Below are positions 8,043-15,753 of a stretch of DNA of 47,008 nucleotides, in pieces. The DNA is from Vicinamibacterales bacterium (lineage in GTDB: Bacteria; Acidobacteriota; Vicinamibacteria; Vicinamibacterales; 2-12-FULL-66-21), in contig DASSPH010000021.1 of the NCBI GenBank assembly GCA_035699745.1, forward strand, positions 1-47,008, read 5' to 3'. Both the position numbers and the translations under genes were made by a program. How positions within the stretch are numbered: the first letter of the stretch is position 1; each line of letters starts with the position of its first letter. A model generated the notes under the pieces. The model was not told the DNA's origin. It saw only the letters and a list, made by a program, of their open reading frames with translations, and searched no databases.

Positions 8043-8837
8043 TTATGTCCCGGGGGCGTCGTTCGTTCGCGGCGCAGGCGACGCGAGCGGCGGGCCGTCG
8101 TATTCGACCGGGACCTTGATCCGCATCGGCCGCTCGCGCTCGTATTCTTCCGCCACTTCCGCGGTCAGCCCGGCGACGCGGCCGACGATGAAGAGGAAGC
8201 GCCCCGCCGGCGGCGCGAAGCCCATGTCGTGGAGGATCGCGGCGAGGGCGCCGTCGATGTTCATCGGCAGCGGCTTGATCCGCGCCCGCGCCTCCGCTTC
8301 GAGCGCCTCCATGAACGCCACCCCGTCGCCGGCCACACCTTCGGCGCGCGCCATGTCGAACAGCACCTTGACGCGCGGATCGGTCGTGTGGACCCGGTGG
8401 CCGAGTCCCGGGAGCCGCTTCTTCCCGGCGATCGCTCGATCGACCGTGTCCTTCGCCGCCTGCTCCGGCGTGCGCCCCTCGGCTGTCGCGGCGCGCAGGC
8501 CGTCGGCGATGAGCTGCATCGTATTCGACCCGGCGCCGCCGTGGTCGTCGCCGATGGCGAGGATGCCGGCCGCGACCGCCGACGAGATCGACGACCGGTT
8601 CCCGGACGCGGCCAGCCGCGCCGTCGCGCAGGACGGGGCGCCGGCGCCGTGGTCGGCGACGCCAATCAGCAGCGCGTCGAGCAGCCGGCGCTCCCCCGGG
8701 GTAGGCAGCCGGCCCAGGTGGAGCAGCATGATGGCGTCGGTGAAGGTCGCCCCCGTCATCAGGGTGGTGACGGCGTGCCCCCGGATCCAAATGTTTGTCG
8801 CGTCAGAGGTTGCGATTGCCGTCCGCCACGGTTCCAT
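8043..8837 (-). CDS. Citryl-CoA lyase-like / short citrate synthase-family protein
   Basis: A 264-residue protein of the citrate synthase superfamily, far shorter than the 370-430 residues of citrate synthase and matching the citryl-CoA lyase size class. Candidate active-site residues are His63 (VADHGAGAPS), His147 (PGLGHRVH) and Asp195 (MNIDGALAAIL), which correspond to the His-His-Asp pattern of the superfamily. Such enzymes cleave or form a C-C bond between an acyl-CoA and an oxo acid. It is the first gene of a six-gene minus-strand operon and is followed after one base by the acylating aldehyde dehydrogenase. GGAGG lies 5 bases before the ATG, and TATAAT lies 11 bases before it. It could cleave a hydroxyacyl-CoA made in the pathway or condense the acyl-CoA product; the sequence does not decide the direction or substrate. 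Confidence 0.8.
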   Translation of the reverse strand: MEPWRTAIATSDATNIWIRGHAVTTLMTGATFTDAIMLLHLGRLPTPGERRLLDALLIGVADHGAGAPSCATARLAASGNRSSISSAVAAGILAIGDDHGGAGSNTMQLIADGLRAATAEGRTPEQAAKDTVDRAIAGKKRLPGLGHRVHTTDPRVKVLFDMARAEGVAGDGVAFMEALEAEARARIKPLPMNIDGALAAILHDMGFAPPAGRFLFIVGRVAGLTAEVAEEYERERPMRIKVPVEYDGPPLASPAPRTNDAPGT

Positions 8838-8997
8838 GAAGGCCTCCGATTATACCGGTCATATCATCAGTACGAGTTTGTAACGGTATCGCCACCGTAA
8901 CGGCATGGCACGCGGACGGCGAGGGTGCTACCGTCCCCCTGCGTCATGCCTGCCATCCGGCGCAGGCATACCTCGGGAACAACTGGAGGTTGTCGAC
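8838..8997. promoter_or_regulatory. Divergent control region, catabolic operon / TonB receptor
   Basis: These 160 bases separate two divergent genes. On the minus strand TATAAT (complement of 8849-8854) lies just upstream of the operon's first gene. At 8883-8898 ACGGT and ACCGT face each other across 6 bases, and GTAACGG occurs twice (8880-8886, 8897-8903), an operator-like arrangement. At 8946-8952 and 8963-8969 ATGCCTG/CAGGCAT form a perfect 7-bp hairpin with a 10-base loop in the expected leader of the receptor gene. GGAGG precedes the receptor ATG. No clear -10 box was found for the receptor. Confidence 0.45.
8849..8854 (-). promoter_or_regulatory. Putative -10 box TATAAT, 11 bases before the operon start codon
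   Basis: The complement reads TATAAT followed by 11 bases and the ATG at 8837. Initiation 6-7 bases downstream would leave a leader of about 5 bases, with the GGAGG lying at or just before the start point. The same box-to-ATG spacing recurs at 27620-27625. No convincing -35 hexamer was seen at 17 bases. Confidence 0.45.
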
Positions 8998-11900
8998 ATG
9001 TCGTTGTGGCGGACATTGATCATTGGGGCCGTCGGCGCGGCGCTCGTCTGTGTCGCCGGCGCCCGCGCGGGCTGGGCGCAGGCGGTCGCCGGATCGCAGG
9101 TCTCCGGCGTCGTGCGTGACTCGAGCGGCGGCGTGCTGCCGGGCGTCGAGGTCACCATCACCAAGACGGACACCGGCACGCCGCGCACGGTCTTCACCGG
9201 TCCCGACGGGTCGTACGTGTTTCCCAACCTTCCCGTCGGGCCGTACCGGCTCAGGGTGACCCTGCAGGGCTTCAACGCCTACGTACAGGAGAACATCGTC
9301 CTCCAGGTCAACACCAACCCGACGATCGACGTCACCCTGACGGTCGGCAACGTCGGCGAGCAGGTGACGGTGACGGCGGAGACCGCCACCGTGGAAACGC
9401 GATCCACCGGCGTCGGGCAGGTCATCGACAACCAGCAGGTCACCGAGATCCCGCTGAACGGCCGCCAGGCGACCGAATTGATCTTCCTCTCGGGGCTGGC
9501 GACGACGGCGCCGTCCGGCGATCTCAACACCAACAAGAACTATCCGACGGTGACCATCTCGGTCGCGGGCGGCCAGGCGAACGGCATCACCTATATCATG
9601 GACGGCGGCACGCACAACGACCCGTTCAACAACCTGAACCTGCCGACGCCGTTTCCGGACGCGTTGCAGGAATTCAAGGTCGAGACGAGCTCGCTGCCGG
9701 CGCGCTACGGCCACCACGCCGCGTCGGCGGTCAACCTGGTCACCAAGTCGGGGACGAATTCGTATCGCGGCAACGTGTTCGAGTTCATCCGCGACTACCA
9801 CTTCAATGCCCGCAATTTCTTCGCGCCGACCCGGGACAGCCTGAAGCGCAACCAGTTCGGCGGCACCTTCGGCGGCCCGGTGCTGCGCGACCGGATGTTC
9901 TTCTTCGCCGGCTACCAGGGACGCGTCGAGAAGAGCAACCCGCCGACCACGGTGAGCTTCGTGCCCACGGCGAAGATGCTCGCCGGCGACTTCACGGAAG
10001 TGGCGGGGGCGGGCTGCACGCCGCGGACGCTGTCGGCGGCGGCGGGATTCGTCAACAACCGCATCGATCCGGCGCTGTTCAGCCCCATCGCGCTGCGCTT
10101 CCTCGAGCACGTGCCGGTGTCGACGGATCCCTGCGGGCGGCTGCAGTACGGCATTCCCAACAACAACACCGAGCACCAGACGCTGGCGCGGACCGACTAC
10201 ACCGTCAACGCCAACCAGGGAGTCTTCGCGCGCTATCTCTACGCGGTCTACGACAACCCGGCGACCTACGACGGCAAGAACGCGCTGACGCTGAGCCGCA
10301 CCGGGCAGAACAACCAGGTGCACTCGGTCGTCGCCGGGCACAACTGGGTGCTGTCGCCGACGTTCATCAACGCGTTCCACGTCACCTACAACAAGACCAT
10401 CAACGATCGGCCGATGCCCGAGTACTTCTCGCCGGCGGATCTCGGGAGCGCGGTCTACAGCCCGCAGCCCGGCTACATGGGCGTGAGCGTCACCAACGGC
10501 TTCAACATCGGCACCGGCGGCACCAATCCCGGCTACTTCAACTCCGACAGCGTCCAGCTCGCCAACGACATCGACCTCGTCCGCGGGCGGCATCAGCTGT
10601 CCTTCGGCGGCAACTGGATCCGGACGAAGATCGAGACGGTGAACAACCGTCCGACCAACGGACAGTTCACCTTCAACGGCCAGGTGGCCGGGCTGGGGCT
10701 CGCCGATTTCCTGCTGGGGCGGGTCAGCAACTTCGTGCAGGGGAATCCGGTCTACGACTTCGACGAGAACGGCTACATCGGCGCCTACGTGCAGGACGAG
10801 TGGCGGCCGCGGCCCAACCTGACGGTGAACGTCGGGCTGCGCTGGGAGCCCTACCTCGCGATCAAGAACTCGCTCGGCTACGTCAGCAACTTCGACGAAG
10901 CGCGGTTCGACGCCGGGATCCGCAGCCAGGTCTATCCGCAGGCCCCCCCGGGGCTGTACTTCCCGGGCGATCCGGGATTCCCGGGCACCGCGGCGATGAA
11001 CAACAAGCTGAATCAGTTCGCCCCCCGCGCCGGCATCGTCTGGCAGGTGAACGAGAAGACCGCGATCCGCGGCGGCTGGGGACGCTTCTACGACACCCCG
11101 CACCTGTTCTTCAACACGCGCTTCGCGAACAATCCGCCGTGGGGCGCGCAGATCACGCTGACCAGTCCGGCCGGCGGCTTCGCCAATCCGTATCTGACCT
11201 ATCCGGGCGGCAATCCCTTCCCGGCGCTCGCCACCGGCTGGAAGACGCAGGCGTTTCCGACCGCCGGCGTCTACGTCAACGCGCCGCTGGACACCGAGCC
11301 GACGTCGCTGCAGCAGTGGAACGTCGGCGCGCAGCGCCAGGTCGGCGACTGGCTCCTGACCGGCAGCTATCTCGGCAACCATTCCAGCCATCTCTGGAGA
11401 GCGACCGAGTTGAACTACGCGGTCTACTCGCCGGGCGCGACCACCGGCACCACCAACGCGCGCCGCCGGCTGGTGCTCAAGAACCCGGCGTTCGGCGCGT
11501 TCTACGGCACGATCGGCCAGCTCGATGACACCGGCGAAGCGACGTATCACGGGATGCTGCTGTCGGCGCAGCGCCGGCTGCGCAGCGGTCTCAGCGCGCT
11601 GACCAACTACACGCTCTCGAAGTGCATGAGCGATCCGGCGACGACGGAGATCACCGGTCCGACGATTACCGACCCGACCAATCCGGATCTCGACTACTCC
11701 TACTGCGATTCGGACCGGCGGCACGTGCTCAACGTCTCGCTGGTGGCGCGGATGCCGAAGTTCGCCAACGCGGTCACCAACGCCATCCTCGGCGACTGGC
11801 AGATCGCTCCGCTGCTGCGCTGGCAGAGCGGCAGCCGGTTCAGCGTGACGACCGGCGTCGACAACGCCCTGTCGGGACTGGGCGGCCAGCGCGCCGTGCA

Positions 11901-12222
11901 GCTGCTGGAGAACGTATTCGGCGACAAGTCGGTGAGCAACTATCTCAACAACAGCGCCTTCGCCCCGCCGGCGCAGGGCACCTACAGCACGCTCAAGCCG
12001 AATGCCTTCGTCGGACCGTCGCAGTTCCAGAACGACCTGGCGCTGACGCGGACGTTCCGCGTCGCGGATCGCGGCCTGCAGTTCCGCTGGGAAGTGTTCA
12101 ACGTGCTGAACAAGGCGAACTTCAACAACCCGACCTCGGCGCTCAACAGCACGAACTTCGGCCGCATCCTCACCGCCGGACAGCCGCGGATCATGCAGTT
12201 CGCGCTGAAGTTCGATTTTTAG
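8998..12222 (+). CDS. TonB-dependent receptor-like outer-membrane protein, Oar type
   Basis: A 1074-residue outer-membrane protein. The N-terminus is a signal peptide (ending near GWAQA), followed at about 30-115 by a carboxypeptidase-regulatory-like beta-sandwich (VSGVVRDSSGGVLPGVEV, GPDGSYVFPNLPVGPYRL). A plug-like region follows (IPLNGRQATELIFLSG, YIMDGGTHNDPFN, ARYGHHAASAVNLVTKSGTN). The long beta-barrel ends in MQFALKFDF with the terminal Phe typical of BamA substrates. This layout is that of the Oar-like receptors that are very numerous in acidobacteria; their substrates are mostly unknown. The ATG at 8998 was chosen because GGAGG precedes it at a good distance and the signal peptide begins there; the frame is open upstream to 8905 without a ribosome site. 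It diverges from the catabolic operon and might admit the same substrate, which is inference. Confidence 0.88.
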   Translation: MSLWRTLIIGAVGAALVCVAGARAGWAQAVAGSQVSGVVRDSSGGVLPGVEVTITKTDTGTPRTVFTGPDGSYVFPNLPVGPYRLRVTLQGFNAYVQENIVLQVNTNPTIDVTLTVGNVGEQVTVTAETATVETRSTGVGQVIDNQQVTEIPLNGRQATELIFLSGLATTAPSGDLNTNKNYPTVTISVAGGQANGITYIMDGGTHNDPFNNLNLPTPFPDALQEFKVETSSLPARYGHHAASAVNLVTKSGTNSYRGNVFEFIRDYHFNARNFFAPTRDSLKRNQFGGTFGGPVLRDRMFFFAGYQGRVEKSNPPTTVSFVPTAKMLAGDFTEVAGAGCTPRTLSAAAGFVNNRIDPALFSPIALRFLEHVPVSTDPCGRLQYGIPNNNTEHQTLARTDYTVNANQGVFARYLYAVYDNPATYDGKNALTLSRTGQNNQVHSVVAGHNWVLSPTFINAFHVTYNKTINDRPMPEYFSPADLGSAVYSPQPGYMGVSVTNGFNIGTGGTNPGYFNSDSVQLANDIDLVRGRHQLSFGGNWIRTKIETVNNRPTNGQFTFNGQVAGLGLADFLLGRVSNFVQGNPVYDFDENGYIGAYVQDEWRPRPNLTVNVGLRWEPYLAIKNSLGYVSNFDEARFDAGIRSQVYPQAPPGLYFPGDPGFPGTAAMNNKLNQFAPRAGIVWQVNEKTAIRGGWGRFYDTPHLFFNTRFANNPPWGAQITLTSPAGGFANPYLTYPGGNPFPALATGWKTQAFPTAGVYVNAPLDTEPTSLQQWNVGAQRQVGDWLLTGSYLGNHSSHLWRATELNYAVYSPGATTGTTNARRRLVLKNPAFGAFYGTIGQLDDTGEATYHGMLLSAQRRLRSGLSALTNYTLSKCMSDPATTEITGPTITDPTNPDLDYSYCDSDRRHVLNVSLVARMPKFANAVTNAILGDWQIAPLLRWQSGSRFSVTTGVDNALSGLGGQRAVQLLENVFGDKSVSNYLNNSAFAPPAQGTYSTLKPNAFVGPSQFQNDLALTRTFRVADRGLQFRWEVFNVLNKANFNNPTSALNSTNFGRILTAGQPRIMQFALKFDF

Positions 12223-12232
12223 AAAGGGCTTC

Positions 12233-12409
12233 GCTGCAGAACGGAGGGGACGGAGGGAACGGTTTTTTACAGAACGGAGCAACGGAGGCAACGGAGGTGA
12301 ACGGAGGCGAATTGGTTTTTTGGCAAAAACTACCAGCCTCCGTTCTCCTCCGTTGCCTCCGTTGCTCCGTTTTGTAAAAACCGTTCCCTCCGTAACCTCC
12401 GTTTGCCGC
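12233..12409. repeat. 177-base inverted repeat built of ACGGAGG units
   Basis: The arms 12233-12308 and 12336-12409 are reverse complements over about 73-76 bases with only about five mismatches and two one-base bulges; 12273-12297 and 12347-12371 match perfectly over 25 bases. The arms are themselves tandem ACGGAGG units separated by 2-3 bases. The 27-base centre also has facing T and A runs. No gene lies inside. It begins 11 bases after the TonB receptor stop and ends at the base before the putative -10 box of the ThuA gene. As RNA it would form an extremely stable hairpin, so it may act as a terminator, but it lacks the compact GC stem plus U-tract form. Confidence 0.85.
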
Positions 12410-12415
12410 TACGCT
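12410..12415 (+). promoter_or_regulatory. Possible -10 box TACGCT, 6 bases before the ThuA ATG
   Basis: TACGCT lies six bases before the ATG at 12422, and no Shine-Dalgarno sequence is present between or just upstream. If used, transcription would start at about the start codon. The match to TATAAT is weak, so support rests on the recurring arrangement in this window. Confidence 0.3.
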
Positions 12416-12421
12416 AATCTC

Positions 12422-13318
12422 ATGACCCGAATCCTGGTAGGACTCATGGCCGGCGCCCTGTCGTTCGCACAGGCGCAGGCGCCGCCGACGCCGCCTCCCG
12501 CGAATCAACAGCAAACCGCGGCGGGGCAGGGGCGCGGACAAGGGCGCGGACGCGGGCCGGTGGGGCCGCAGCGCAAGCGTCTGCTCGCATGGGCCGACAC
12601 CCGCAACGGCCAGGCGCAGCACGAGTCGATCGGCCATGCCTTGTCGGTGATCGAGCGTTTGGGCTACGAGTCGGGCCAGTGGGACACCTTCATCCGGACC
12701 GACTCCGCCATCATCTCCAGGGCTCCGAAGAAGACCGATGGATCGCCGGCGAGCGGCGGGCCCAACCTCGGGAACGTCGACGCCATCTTCTTCATGGGGC
12801 ACCGCGAAGTGCCGCTGGAGGAGCCGCAGAAGGCGGAGCTGCTGGAGTTCGTTCGCGGCGGGAAGGGATTCGTCGCCGCCCACGTCGGGCTGACGGCCCT
12901 CGAGTCCTGGCCCGAGTTCGGCGAGATGCTCGGCGGCCAGTTCGATCAGCACCCCATCGTCGGCCCCGGCACCATCGTCAACGAAGGTCCGGCCTTTCCG
13001 GCGACGAGGCACTTCCCGGCGACGTTTCCGTTCTCGGACGAGTTCTACCAGCCGAAGAATCTCTCGCGCGAGAAGGTCGACGTGCTGCTGCGGCTCGACC
13101 TCTCGAACGTGCCGCCGAATCCCAATCTGCGCCTGAACGGAGACTATCCGCTCGCGTGGGCGAAGATGTACGGCAAGGGGCGCGTGTTCTACGGGTCGTT
13201 CGCGCACGCGGCGGAGACCTGGGACATCCGCAACGTGCAGCAGATGTATTTCGAAGCGATCCGCTGGGCGCTGGGGCTCACCGAGGGGACGCCGTCGCCG
13301 CATCCGCTCCCGAAGTAA
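12422..13318 (+). CDS. ThuA-like domain exported protein
   Basis: A 298-residue protein. It begins with a signal peptide (MTRILVGLMAGALSFAQAQA), then a Pro/Gln/Gly/Arg low-complexity linker at about 20-50 (GQGRGQGRGRGPVGPQ). The remainder is a ThuA-like, glutamine amidotransferase-fold domain: RLLAWADTRNGQAQHESIGH, VDAIFFMGHREVPLEEPQK, GGKGFVAAHVGLTAL, GGQFDQHP and RVFYGSFAHAAETW. Such domains are found in sugar-related or hydrolase contexts in acidobacteria and planctomycetes; biochemical roles are poorly known. ATG 12422 was chosen because it opens the signal peptide; a longer frame would read through the inverted repeat. No Shine-Dalgarno site is seen, so it is possibly leaderless. Its stop is 11 bases before the adenylate kinase start. 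Confidence 0.8.
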   Translation: MTRILVGLMAGALSFAQAQAPPTPPPANQQQTAAGQGRGQGRGRGPVGPQRKRLLAWADTRNGQAQHESIGHALSVIERLGYESGQWDTFIRTDSAIISRAPKKTDGSPASGGPNLGNVDAIFFMGHREVPLEEPQKAELLEFVRGGKGFVAAHVGLTALESWPEFGEMLGGQFDQHPIVGPGTIVNEGPAFPATRHFPATFPFSDEFYQPKNLSREKVDVLLRLDLSNVPPNPNLRLNGDYPLAWAKMYGKGRVFYGSFAHAAETWDIRNVQQMYFEAIRWALGLTEGTPSPHPLPK

Positions 13319-13329
13319 ACTCTTGTTCG

Positions 13330-13971
13330 GTGATCGTGATGCTGATGGGGCCGCCGGGCTCCGGGAAGGGGACGCAGGCGGTCCGCGTCGCTGAACGATA
13401 CGCTCTGCCGCACGTTTCGACCGGCGACGCGCTGCGCGCGGCGGTGAAGGCCGGGACGCCCATCGGCCGCGCAGTCGCCACCGTCATGGCCGCCGGGCAA
13501 CTGGTCGGCGACGACCTGATCACCGGCATCGTCCGCGAGCGGCTCGCCGCGCCGGATGCGCGCGGCGGCTGCATTCTCGACGGCTATCCCCGCACGGTGG
13601 CCCAGGCCGCCGTCCTCGACACGATGGTCGATCCGGCCGCCCTGATCGTCGCGCACCTGGTCGCCGACGACGAGGAGATCGTACGGCGCCTGGCGTCGCG
13701 GCGCGTCTGCGACGCGTGCGCGTTGACGCAATCGGTGTCGCCCGACGCCGATCCGGACCGCGAAGCGTGTCCGTACTGCGGCGGGAATCTCAGCCGCCGT
13801 CCGGACGACCATCCGGAGACCGTACGCCGCCGGCTGGCCACGTACGCGTCACTGGCAGGACCATTGATCGAGTACTACCGCGGGCGCCCGACGTTCGCGA
13901 CCATCGACGGCCTGCAGCTGCCCGATCGCGTCACCCGCGATCTGTGCGCCCATATCGATCGCTGCCGCTGA
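13330..13971 (+). CDS. adk: Adenylate kinase with zinc-type lid
   Basis: About 213 residues, the usual bacterial length. It converts ATP + AMP to 2 ADP in the cytoplasm. The P-loop is GPPGSGKGT at residues 7-15; the AMP site is in HVSTGDALRAAV; LDGYPRTVAQA follows the expected pattern. The lid carries two CxxC pairs (CDAC and CPYC), so it probably binds a structural zinc. The conserved Arg cluster RRPDDHPETVRRRL follows the lid. Start choice is uncertain between GTG 13330, GTG 13336 and ATG 13339; 13330 is preferred for length. TAAACT, overlapping the ThuA stop, could be a -10 box 8 bases upstream. Adk genes usually sit in a ribosomal-protein operon near secY, so this location next to a ThuA gene is atypical and it may be a second copy. 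It converges with the VWFA gene, 12 bases apart. Confidence 0.9.
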   Translation: MIVMLMGPPGSGKGTQAVRVAERYALPHVSTGDALRAAVKAGTPIGRAVATVMAAGQLVGDDLITGIVRERLAAPDARGGCILDGYPRTVAQAAVLDTMVDPAALIVAHLVADDEEIVRRLASRRVCDACALTQSVSPDADPDREACPYCGGNLSRRPDDHPETVRRRLATYASLAGPLIEYYRGRPTFATIDGLQLPDRVTRDLCAHIDRCR

Positions 13972-13983
13972 CGGCCGCGGGCC

Positions 13984-15753
13984 TTACTTTCGCAGCGTCC
14001 GGACGACCTTGCCGACCGGCTTGCCGTCCAGGCTGACTACCGCGCGCATCAGGTAGTCTCCGGGCGGCAGTGTGGCGATGGCGAAGCCGCCGAACGCGAT
14101 CCGCATGTCTTCGGCGCGCCCCGGGCTGACGGTGGTCTGGGCGACGGCGAGCGCGTTGCCCTCCGCGGTCTGCGCGACGTCGAGATCGACCGTGACGCTG
14201 CCGCCCTTCGGCACGCCGTAGATCTCGATCATGCCGATGGCGATGGCTTCGCTGGCGAAATCGAGGCGCGGTGCGAACCCGCCGCCCTGCTGCTGCGTCC
14301 CGAGCACGAGCGCACTCAGTTTCAGCGGATCGGCGCGGGGGACCTCCGCCTTCAGTTCGTAGTCGGCGGTGCCGCCCCGGCCGGCGCCGTCGACGGCGGC
14401 GACCCGCATCCGATAGGTGCCGGCCGGAGCCGTGAGCGCCGCGAGCACCGGGCGCTTGGCGAGGTCGTTCTTCTCCGCCGACCACTGTTTCTTCAGGGTC
14501 CCCTTCTCGTCGAAGAGTCCGACGCTCGCCGCGGCGAGGCCGGCGTCCGCCTCGATGGCTTCGAACAGCGCCACCACCATGACGTCGTCGCCCGCCGGAT
14601 TGCGCGAGGCGTAGGCGGCGGCGCGCAGCGGCAGGTCGTAGTGCGACGCGCCGGAGCGCAGCATGTCTTTCGGCGCCGGGGCCTTCGACGCGCCCTTGGG
14701 GATCTGGATCGAGGGCCGCGCCCGCAGCCTCACCTTGTCGCGGGTGGCGCGCATCTCGACGCGCATCGGCTGACCGCTGCGGTCGGACGCGTCCGGCTCG
14801 AACCCGGCGACATAGTAGGCGCTCGTCTCCCGAAGCAGCCGCGCGATCGACGGCTGCACGCTGCCGGTGAGGCGCGTGAACTCGGCGCCGGTGACGCCGG
14901 CGAGGCTCTCGAATCCGGCGTCCTGCGTCGACGAACGATTCACCATCCCTTCGGTGATGTGGAACAAGTAGAGATCGGCGCGGGCGGATCCGGCGAGATT
15001 GCCGATGTTCTGGAAGTCGTCAGGCAGGATCGGGCAGACGTCGTTGGTCGCCGCCGCGCTGTTCAGCGATCCGATGGCGATCTGCTTCACCTTCGGCGGG
15101 CTCATGCCGCCCGAGAAGATCACGATGGTCGTCGGCGTGCCGCCGGTGATCGCGAGCATCGATCCGAGCGCCGCGAGCACGCGCGTCGTCCGGCACTGGG
15201 CGTCGCTCTCGGTCTCGCCGGTGGGCGCGCGGCCGGTCAAGGCGTCGACCGCGAGCCGCACCTTCATCGGATCCGCGCCGGGACGCATGTTCAGCTGTCC
15301 CTGCGGCGTGAGGACGCCGATGCGATCCGCCGGCCCCATCTCCGACGCGATCAGCCGCACCGCCTCGCGCACCTGCGCTTCGCGCCCGGGGGAGATCGAA
15401 TCGTCGTCGATGAGGATGTGGATGGTGCGGCCGTTCACGCCGACGGCGTTGGTGGCATAGGCCGGCGGCAGCGCGCCGCCGCCCCTGGTCTCGCCGCTCG
15501 CCCGAAACAGGCTCAGCGACTGCACGGTCCGCGCCTTGCCGTTCACCTTCAGCGAGATCTCGTCGGGCTTGAGGTCAACGACCGGGACGCCGTCCTCGCC
15601 GAGCGCACGGAAGTCGAGCTTCGCGGTGCCCGCCGCCTGCGCCGCGGCGTTCGCGGGCAGCAGGGCGACGACCGCGCCGGCGATCAGCGAGCGGGCGATT
15701 CGCAGCGCCCGACCGCCTCCGCGCGGCCGGCGGACGTCATCCCGCCGGCTCAC
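13984..15753 (-). CDS. VWFA-related exported protein
   Basis: A 589-residue protein with an N-terminal signal segment (IARSLIAGAVVALLPANAAA) and a short beta domain (VPVVDLKPDEISLKVNGK), then a VWA-like domain with a recognisable DxSxS metal site (ILIDDDSISPG), unlike the shorter paralogue at 656-1579. TIVIFSGGMSPP is the second conserved strand. SAYYVAGFEP at about residue 310 is the closing strand of the family. The C-terminal 250 residues form beta-rich domains with no assigned function. GTG 15753 overlaps the TGA of the S9 peptidase by 4 bases (GTGA), so the genes are translationally coupled. It is the last gene of the P1-S9-VWFA run. Function is unknown; export and protein binding are plausible. 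Confidence 0.78.
   Translation of the reverse strand: MSRRDDVRRPRGGGRALRIARSLIAGAVVALLPANAAAQAAGTAKLDFRALGEDGVPVVDLKPDEISLKVNGKARTVQSLSLFRASGETRGGGALPPAYATNAVGVNGRTIHILIDDDSISPGREAQVREAVRLIASEMGPADRIGVLTPQGQLNMRPGADPMKVRLAVDALTGRAPTGETESDAQCRTTRVLAALGSMLAITGGTPTTIVIFSGGMSPPKVKQIAIGSLNSAAATNDVCPILPDDFQNIGNLAGSARADLYLFHITEGMVNRSSTQDAGFESLAGVTGAEFTRLTGSVQPSIARLLRETSAYYVAGFEPDASDRSGQPMRVEMRATRDKVRLRARPSIQIPKGASKAPAPKDMLRSGASHYDLPLRAAAYASRNPAGDDVMVVALFEAIEADAGLAAASVGLFDEKGTLKKQWSAEKNDLAKRPVLAALTAPAGTYRMRVAAVDGAGRGGTADYELKAEVPRADPLKLSALVLGTQQQGGGFAPRLDFASEAIAIGMIEIYGVPKGGSVTVDLDVAQTAEGNALAVAQTTVSPGRAEDMRIAFGGFAIATLPPGDYLMRAVVSLDGKPVGKVVRTLRK

Noticed and set aside
8944-12291. A 1115-codon minus-strand frame opposite the TonB receptor
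   Set aside because: The composition is that of a GC-driven shadow frame, and the plus-strand product has a signal peptide, a regulatory domain and a terminal Phe barrel strand.
12233-12409. Insertion sequence or MITE with target duplication
   Set aside because: No flanking direct repeat was found, and the arms share no sequence with the other arrays in the window.
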